Shown here: positions 5,745 to 9,641 of the stretch, piece by piece
How the letters are laid out: every line of letters starts with the position of its first letter
Numbering within the stretch: position 1 is the first letter of the stretch
Assembly (NCBI GenBank): GCA_052146895.1
Contig: JBKQLZ010000276.1
Location: 1-9,641, forward strand
Reading direction: 5' to 3'
Length of the DNA stretch: 9,641 nt
Origin: Palsa-601 sp052146895
GTDB lineage: Bacteria; Actinomycetota; Acidimicrobiia; Acidimicrobiales; Bog-793
The notes under the pieces: model-generated
What the model was told of the DNA's origin: nothing
What the model saw: the letters and a program-made list of their open reading frames with translations, nothing else
The model's database searches: none
Translations under genes and position numbers: made by a program

Positions 5745-6969
5745 CAGCAACCGACAACTCTGTGGATGCCGGGGTCGTCGATCTTGGTCGCAGGAGTCCC
5801 GCGGATGTGATCATCGTCGCGGCGAGGGCGAGGAGGATCCACCACCAGAGCCTCTCGGCATAGATATCCGTGTCCGCCATGATCGTCGTGAGCGTCGCGG
5901 CCACGATGGTCGCGCCGAGCCGGAAGGGGCTGCGCGCTGCTGCCGCGATCAGAGCGACGGCTATTGCCGGCCACGTGTAGTACGGGAGGACGACTGGGTC
6001 AAAGGCCGTGCGGAGTGCCAGCGCACACGCGGCCAGCCAGGTCACCGTCAAAGCGTCCGGTCTTTGCCGGTGCACGAACACTCCGAGCCCGAGGGCGATC
6101 ACGAGAGCGATCAACCGGGGAGGACCACCCGAGAACTCTCTGATGCCCTGGTGAAGTATCGGCCGTGTGAGATGCAGCCAAGGGGTAGGCCGACCGCGGG
6201 AGGGGATCGCCGGCTGCTCGACGAGGGCGATCATCGTCTCGGTGGGATTGACGATCATCGGCCCGATGAGCATGAGCACCGTTGGTGCCAAGATGCGCGC
6301 GATGAAGCCCGGCAGCCGCCTCAGTGGCGCGGCTCCGAGCACGACGGGAATCGCGAGGGACACCAACGGCTGGAAGGCGAAGGCCGCCGCAAGCAGCCAG
6401 GCACAGCGCACCCAACGCTCCCGAAGTCCCTGCCCGATCGCGTAGATGAGAAACGCCACCGCTATCGCGTCCTCAGGGTGCCCCCACGCAACGACTGTCC
6501 ACAGTGCGATGGCACTGACGCCGGCCAGGGCGATCCGGCGTGCTCGGGCGGCGCCGAGCTCGCGGGCGAGAGAGTCGGCCGCGAACAGCTCGAACGAGCA
6601 GAGCAAAGCGGTGGTCGGTCCGAGCAGGTACCACGCACTCGGTCGGGCCACGAGCTTTCCGTAACCCACGGCGAGACCGAGAAGATGGCTCAGCTCCCAC
6701 ACGGGCGCGAGGAGGAGTGGCAACGCAGGAGGAGCGAGGTAGCCACCGCCGTTGTACAGCGCCGAGTAAGCGCCGATGATCGTGAGATGGGCGACTTGGA
6801 AGTTGGTCCACACGTCCGGCGCGATCGCCCAGCGCGAGGGGTCATGGTCGGTCTCGGGGATTGCCCACAACGTGAGAGCCATGACTCCGACAACGGCCAC
6901 ACCCGTAGCGATGACGGGGATTACTCGTCCGGCTGCGATCCTCCGGCGTGCGTCTAGCGACGAGCTCAC
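5725..6969 (-). CDS. Polytopic membrane protein, GT-C/GT87-like mannosyltransferase fold suspected
   Basis: About 414 residues from GTG 6969, with roughly ten to eleven hydrophobic helices. After the first helix (about 15-37) comes an acidic loop, PETDHDPSRW (38-47), where GT-C enzymes carry their catalytic Asp/Glu. Further on are WGHPEDAIAVAFLIYAIGQG (162-181), resembling the GHPD-type motif of DUF2029/GT87 polyprenyl-phosphate-mannose transferases, AFAFQPLVSLAIPVVLG (197-213) and a late YYTWPAIAVALI segment (330-341). Such enzymes transfer sugars from lipid carriers on the outer face of the membrane; here that is inferred only from topology and these motifs. The start is uncertain: TTG 6999 gives ten more residues with no Shine-Dalgarno site, while GTG 6969 has GGGA ten bases upstream and leaves more room for divergent promoters. 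Its 3' end overlaps the convergent HEAT gene. It could also be an unrelated polytopic protein. Confidence 0.65.
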   Translation of the reverse strand: MSSSLDARRRIAAGRVIPVIATGVAVVGVMALTLWAIPETDHDPSRWAIAPDVWTNFQVAHLTIIGAYSALYNGGGYLAPPALPLLLAPVWELSHLLGLAVGYGKLVARPSAWYLLGPTTALLCSFELFAADSLARELGAARARRIALAGVSAIALWTVVAWGHPEDAIAVAFLIYAIGQGLRERWVRCAWLLAAAFAFQPLVSLAIPVVLGAAPLRRLPGFIARILAPTVLMLIGPMIVNPTETMIALVEQPAIPSRGRPTPWLHLTRPILHQGIREFSGGPPRLIALVIALGLGVFVHRQRPDALTVTWLAACALALRTAFDPVVLPYYTWPAIAVALIAAAARSPFRLGATIVAATLTTIMADTDIYAERLWWWILLALAATMITSAGLLRPRSTTPASTELSVAVKPAPR

Positions 6970-7021
6970 CGCCAGATGATCCCATCCATAGGCCCGCAAC
7001 CATTGGAACTACCATTGAGTC
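6970..7021. promoter_or_regulatory. Short divergent intergenic region
   Basis: These 52 bases separate the - strand membrane-protein start (GTG 6969) from the + strand lipoprotein start (GTG 7022). Both promoters must be packed here or lie within the opposite coding region. I see no convincing -35/-10 pair on either strand. Confidence 0.35.
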
Positions 7022-7585
7022 GTGGCCAATCGGCTCAGGAAGGCAGTACGCCCATCTGTGATGGGTGCGATGTTGCTAGTTGGCGCCGCCGCCACCAGTC
7101 TTGGTGGCTGCTCCCTGCCAGGCGACGCCGTAAACGGCTATTACGCCCCGCTCAGCGTGCTGCCGGACTCCGACGTGGCGGTCGAGACGAACTTGAAGAC
7201 CGCCTCCACGGGAGAAGACGTGTCCACGGGGCAGACAACGCTCCCCGACGGCATCGGCTCAGGCCTTGGTGGCTCGGGCGACGACGGTGGCGGGTTGACC
7301 ACGGCGGGTCCGTCGACGGGCCCTTCGGTGATCTCCGAGGACTCGAGCGGGACCGCTGCGGCGCTTGTCGGTTACAACCCGCTTTCGCACGATTGCCTCG
7401 GGCTTCTCGAGATCGACTCAGCCGGTTCGACCGTGCTCGGACAATCTGCCGTCGGCTCGTACTACTTCTGGATTAGGAACACGTCTTCCGCAGCCTGTGA
7501 TGCGGCTTCGTTTCTCGCCGTCCCCACGGTCCCGACGACATGGCCCAAGGGTGATCCGAGCGTCTCGGGCTGGCCGATGCCCTGA
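7022..7585 (+). CDS. Putative lipoprotein of unknown function
   Basis: This 187-residue protein has a typical lipoprotein signal peptide: basic N-terminus MANRLRKAVR, hydrophobic core (about 11-25) and the lipobox LGGC with Cys30, so it is predicted to be lipid-anchored on the outer face of the cytoplasmic membrane. A short segment, AVNGYYAPLSVLPDSDVAVETNLKTAS (36-62), leads to a Gly/Ser/Thr/Asp-rich flexible linker (about 63-112) and a small C-terminal domain (about 113-187). That domain has two cysteines, Cys125 and Cys159, which could form a disulfide, and the hydrophobic SYYFWIRN core (146-153). I do not recognise the family. GTG 7022 is chosen because it gives a complete signal peptide; the ribosome site is weak. 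GTG 7058 or ATG 7061 would truncate the basic region. It is divergent from the membrane protein and convergent with the DUF929 gene. Confidence 0.7.
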   Translation: MANRLRKAVRPSVMGAMLLVGAAATSLGGCSLPGDAVNGYYAPLSVLPDSDVAVETNLKTASTGEDVSTGQTTLPDGIGSGLGGSGDDGGGLTTAGPSTGPSVISEDSSGTAAALVGYNPLSHDCLGLLEIDSAGSTVLGQSAVGSYYFWIRNTSSAACDAASFLAVPTVPTTWPKGDPSVSGWPMP

Positions 7586-7591
7586 GTCCTC

Positions 7592-7623
7592 GTCAGTCAG
7601 CTCACTTCGTGAGTGGCTCTGAC
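7592..7623. terminator. Imperfect hairpin between convergent genes, possible bidirectional terminator
   Basis: CTCAC (7601-7605) and GTGAG (7609-7613) pair around a three-base loop, and the flanks GTCAG (7592-7596) and CTGAC (7619-7623) can pair again across an internal mismatch. It lies seven bases after the lipoprotein stop and overlaps the last codons of the DUF929 gene. Position between two convergent genes suggests a terminator used from both sides; there is no T-run. Confidence 0.35.
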
Positions 7624-8501
7624 GCCAGCTGATGTTCCAGCACCTGGATCCCCGCCGTGGCGCAGATGTTGCCCGGGCGCCCGCCGTCGATCGCGCAGAT
7701 CGCGGCAGTGAAGTAAGCGGCCTGGATGTCGATCAGTGCACCGCCGCTCGTCTTCGAGCTCATCTGGGAGAGGATTTGAGCCTGCGTCAGCCCACTCAAG
7801 TCGATCGCGTCCAGCCACGGGTAGGTCCCCGGCTGGAGGTACTCCCCGCCGAGATCCACGAAGGGCAGCCCGCCGGCTGCCTTCACGTAAGGCGGTGCGT
7901 CAAACCGGGAGATGACCTCTCCGTCGTCGTGACTTGGCGACTGCAGCACGTCCCGGGAGCGGTCGAATGTCTCGAATGCTTGGAACGCCACATAAGGACT
8001 TGTGAACTTCATCGTGCGGAATGTGAAGGTCGCGATGTCGGCCGGAGCTTCGACAGGTGACGAGGACATCTCCCGCACGCCGGAGAAGGTCCCGAAATGG
8101 CTGAGCGCTGCGACGAGCGCCCAGCGGTCGATGGCACACAGCGGCGAGAACTCACCGAGGTTGGCGACGAGGAGGGGCTTGCCTCCGGATTCGAGTGAGG
8201 CCGCCGTTTGGCTGGAGCCGGTGGCTTTGATGCGCTCGAGCGGTACGAGATTCGGGGGAAGGGCCTCGGCTGCTCCGTTGGTGGCAATCGGCACCGAACC
8301 GACTCCGGCAAGAATCTGTCGCGGGACCGGCGTCGTCAACGCCTCGGTCGACTGACCTGGGCTCGCCGTGTGAGTCGTTCGCGAATGGTCGATGACTATG
8401 ACGACTATGACGCAGACGCTTGCGATGGCGCCGAGCAGCAAGTATCCCGTACGTTTCCTCTGGAAGAGCACGATGTCGAACGCTCCGCGTCGACGGTTCA
8501 C
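7602..8501 (-). CDS. DUF929 family membrane-anchored thioredoxin-like protein, CxxC altered to SPLC
   Basis: This 299-residue protein has a short cytoplasmic N-terminus, one membrane helix (about 19-38), a Ser/Thr/Pro-rich spacer and an extracytoplasmic domain of the DUF929 type. Signatures are GGKPLLVANLGEFSPLCAIDRWALVAALSHFGTF (107-139), TFTFRTMKFTSPYVAF (158-173), a PPYVKAAGGLPFVDLGGEYL strand pair (203-222) and the C-terminal AAICAIDGGRPGNICATAGI (266-284). DUF929 proteins are thioredoxin-fold-like and usually have a CPxC motif at the site that reads Ser119-Pro-Leu-Cys122 here, so the first cysteine is missing and the protein may not be a standard disulfide oxidoreductase. Cys269 and Cys280 near the end are kept. 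GTG 8501 has GAGGAAG five bases upstream. It is the second gene of an operon, 22 bases after the unknown membrane protein. Confidence 0.8.
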   Translation of the reverse strand: MNRRRGAFDIVLFQRKRTGYLLLGAIASVCVIVVIVIDHSRTTHTASPGQSTEALTTPVPRQILAGVGSVPIATNGAAEALPPNLVPLERIKATGSSQTAASLESGGKPLLVANLGEFSPLCAIDRWALVAALSHFGTFSGVREMSSSPVEAPADIATFTFRTMKFTSPYVAFQAFETFDRSRDVLQSPSHDDGEVISRFDAPPYVKAAGGLPFVDLGGEYLQPGTYPWLDAIDLSGLTQAQILSQMSSKTSGGALIDIQAAYFTAAICAIDGGRPGNICATAGIQVLEHQLASEPLTK

Positions 8502-8506
8502 GGTCG

Positions 8507-8513
8507 CTTCCTC
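8507..8513 (-). promoter_or_regulatory. Ribosome binding site for the DUF929 gene
   Basis: Read on the minus strand, GAGGAAG sits five bases before GTG 8501, inside the 22-base gap after the upstream gene's stop. It supports GTG as the true start and indicates independent initiation within a shared transcript. Confidence 0.65.
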
Positions 8514-8523
8514 GTCTCTCGAA

Positions 8524-9354
8524 TCAGAGTGGCCGAAGCCCGAAGGCCATCGGGATCGATCGCAGCACGATCCGGACGTCGGACGGCGCAGCCTCGTCGG
8601 AATCGGTCACGAAGACGAAGCCCCGTGTCGCGGCAAGCGAGATGTTGCCGTCGTCGATCATGAATACGTTCTTGGCGAGCGCAGCCTTGGCGAAGTCCTT
8701 CTCGAAGTGCCGCGCGACGGCCGAGCACTTCGCTGCACCGTTCTCGCTCGCAACGTTCTCTATGAGGGCGATGTCTCCCCCCGAAGGTGTCGGCCCCTCC
8801 GGATTGAATATCGCCACCACTCGCGACGTGGCAGCGTCGTCGCCCGCGGTCGCCTGCTGTTCCGCGACCGGCTCCTCGTCCCCAGCCGCCACCTTGGCCG
8901 CCGCGCCTGCGGGTGGGGAGACGAGCAGGCATGTCACACGGTCGTCCCGCGCGACGGGAGTGACTTGTCTGCCTTGGTAATCGCGGTAGTAGGCGACGGC
9001 TCTTCCCACGAGGTCGTCGTAGTCCCAGCCCACAAAGAGCTGACGGCGTGTCCTCGAGTCGGGGATGCCTTCCAGCCTGTTGCGCTCAGCCCTCACCGAC
9101 CGGAAGAAGCCTCGCAGCACGAGCACTATCAGGGCCAGCTGAAACGGGAGAGATGCGGCAGGTGGCCACGACGAGTCGAGGCCGGAGAAGACGCAGCCGA
9201 GCACAACTCCGCAGAGGACCACCAGTGCGACGCAGGTGAGCAGCGGATCACGGCCTGTCCTGCTTGCCATTGCTCGAGCAGCAGGGCTCCGCGGCCCGGC
9301 CTCGAGGCGGCGGCCGAGGCGGGACGCGGTGGCGGACGAGCCCTGGCGTGCCAT
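8524..9354 (-). CDS. Unrecognised two-helix membrane protein, first gene of DUF929 operon
   Basis: This 276-residue protein is one I do not recognise. An arginine/alanine-rich N-terminus (1-36) is followed by two membrane helices (about 38-57 and 66-81, the second followed by RGFFRSVRAERNR), then a mainly soluble domain. That domain contains QLFVGWDYDDLVGRAVAYY (105-123), VTCLLVSPP (140-148), an Ala/Glu/Asp-rich insertion (150-177), RVVAIFNPEGPTPSGGDIALIENVA (178-202) and a C-terminal part with KNVFMIDDGNISLAATRGFVFVTDSDEAAP (228-257). The short loop between the helices and the positive residues on both flanks suggest the large domain is cytoplasmic. ATG 9354 has AGGA seven bases upstream; the in-frame ATG codon at residue 29 is an alternative that removes most of the basic leader. 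The DUF929 gene follows after 22 bases, so both products probably act in the same membrane process. Confidence 0.7.
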   Translation of the reverse strand: MARQGSSATASRLGRRLEAGPRSPAARAMASRTGRDPLLTCVALVVLCGVVLGCVFSGLDSSWPPAASLPFQLALIVLVLRGFFRSVRAERNRLEGIPDSRTRRQLFVGWDYDDLVGRAVAYYRDYQGRQVTPVARDDRVTCLLVSPPAGAAAKVAAGDEEPVAEQQATAGDDAATSRVVAIFNPEGPTPSGGDIALIENVASENGAAKCSAVARHFEKDFAKAALAKNVFMIDDGNISLAATRGFVFVTDSDEAAPSDVRIVLRSIPMAFGLRPL

Positions 9355-9369
9355 GGAGGGATCCTAGGA

Positions 9370-9393
9370 GATCGAGCTTGGCCTACCTCGATC
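9370..9393. promoter_or_regulatory. Inverted repeat GATCGAG-N10-CTCGATC upstream of the DUF929 operon
   Basis: Perfect 7-bp arms at 9370-9376 and 9387-9393 with a ten-base spacer, 15 bases upstream of ATG 9354 on its coding side. Arm spacing of about 17 bases centre to centre would fit an operator for a dimeric regulator; it could equally form a leader hairpin next to the AGGA ribosome site. Confidence 0.35.
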
Positions 9394-9405
9394 AGGTGCC
9401 ACAAC

Positions 9406-9440
9406 GCGAAGCGAGACCCGTCGAAACGGGTCTCGCTCGC
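9406..9440. terminator. Strong hairpin, candidate terminator or leader structure
   Basis: GCGAGACCCGT (9411-9421) and ACGGGTCTCGC (9426-9436) form a perfect 11-bp stem with a four-base loop, extended by an A-T pair and, past a bulged A, three more pairs (9406-9408 with 9438-9440). Read on the minus strand the loop is TTCG, a stable tetraloop sequence. No T-run follows on either strand. It may end transcripts arriving from the right, or sit in the leader of the minus-strand operon. Confidence 0.55.
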
Positions 9441-9641
9441 AACACATGTACCACGACGTCCGTCCCTCGCAGATGGGGGATCTTCGGTCTGTGGCTACCC
9501 CAGTGGCCAGCTGGACCACCGAGAGTGGAGCGCTCACCAACTCCGACTGTCACCTTAGCCGACTGGCGCAATCGTTGCGCCGGCGCCCAAGACCGGCAAT
9601 CGCCGCCAAATGCAAGAAGACCCCGGGGGCAGGGCCCCGGG
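9441..9641. other. Intergenic stretch without a supported gene
   Basis: Counting from the operon start at 9354, the last 287 bases hold no gene I can support. This part shows a 7-bp hairpin, GGCGCAA-TCG-TTGCGCC (9565-9581), and a GC hairpin at the window edge, but no tRNA T-arm (GGTTCGA-type) signature, no Shine-Dalgarno plus start pair leading into a credible protein, and no clear promoter. The promoter of the minus-strand operon probably lies somewhere in 9360-9600. Confidence 0.5.
9622..9641. terminator. GC hairpin at window edge, probable terminator
   Basis: CCCGGGG (9622-9628) pairs with CCCCGGG (9635-9641) around GCAGGG. The stem runs into the window end, and the preceding AAGAC (9617-9621) would extend it if GTCTT follows outside. 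This is the shape of an actinobacterial intrinsic terminator for a gene lying beyond the right edge. Confidence 0.45.

Noticed and set aside
5659..6957. 432-codon + strand ORF opposite the polytopic membrane protein
   Set aside because: Its protein is an arginine/glycine/glutamate-rich string without domains, exactly antisense to a clean multi-helix membrane protein; long antisense ORFs are expected in GC-rich DNA.
9361..9366. TAGGAT on the minus strand as a -10 box for the unknown membrane gene
   Set aside because: It overlaps the AGGA ribosome site only six bases from the ATG, and there is no -35-like element at the right distance.
8392..9558. 388-codon + strand ORF covering the right end
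   Set aside because: It is antisense to the start of the DUF929 gene and the whole unknown membrane gene, both of which have ribosome sites and coherent proteins. The product is Arg/His/Ser-rich with no recognisable structure and no good start signal.
9441..9620. Possible tRNA or riboswitch in the right-hand intergenic region
   Set aside because: No T-arm, anticodon-arm geometry or CCA-like acceptor pairing found, and no riboswitch core motif recognised; only short hairpins.

Overview
The window is GC-rich, densely coding DNA with many GTG/TTG starts, purine-rich Shine-Dalgarno sites and little non-coding space. A DUF929 protein, a DUF5684 protein with a proline-rich tail and a HEAT-repeat protein of the type seen in high-GC Gram-positives point to an actinobacterium. 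My best guess is a soil or freshwater Acidimicrobiia-like lineage (inference; no rRNA or marker gene is present). No mobile element, phage integrase, CRISPR array, rRNA or tRNA was seen.

Left block (1-4430, all +): the C-terminal end of a tail-collar (microcystin-dependent, MdpB-like) protein; a very large secreted protein with a CSLREA motif, a right-handed beta-helix and seven or so Ig-like modules; and, overlapping its stop codon by four bases (GTGA), a 2-oxoglutarate/Fe(II) oxygenase of the aspartyl/asparaginyl beta-hydroxylase family. This is the most interesting part of the window: two surface or exported structural proteins followed by a translationally coupled hydroxylase that could modify them. 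The link is an inference from gene order.

Middle block (4431-5744, +): a 141-base spacer with two hairpins and a short direct repeat, then a DUF5684 membrane protein whose tail is a YAPPPSGG-type repeat, and 24 bases later a small HEAT-repeat protein, probably one operon. A polytopic membrane protein resembling GT-C/GT87-type mannosyltransferases lies on the opposite strand (5725-6969); its 3' end overlaps the HEAT gene by 20 bases.

Right block (7022-9641): a lipoprotein of unknown function (+) starts about 50 bases from the divergent membrane protein. It converges on a two-gene minus-strand operon: an unrecognised two-helix membrane protein (9354-8524), then, 22 bases on, a DUF929 thioredoxin-like membrane-anchored protein (8501-7602) whose expected CxxC motif reads SPLC. 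The last 287 bases hold no gene I can support, but contain a dyad next to the operon start, a strong 11-bp hairpin, a 7-bp hairpin and a GC hairpin at the window edge.

The blocks share a theme of cell-envelope and exported proteins, but I see no evidence that they form one pathway.
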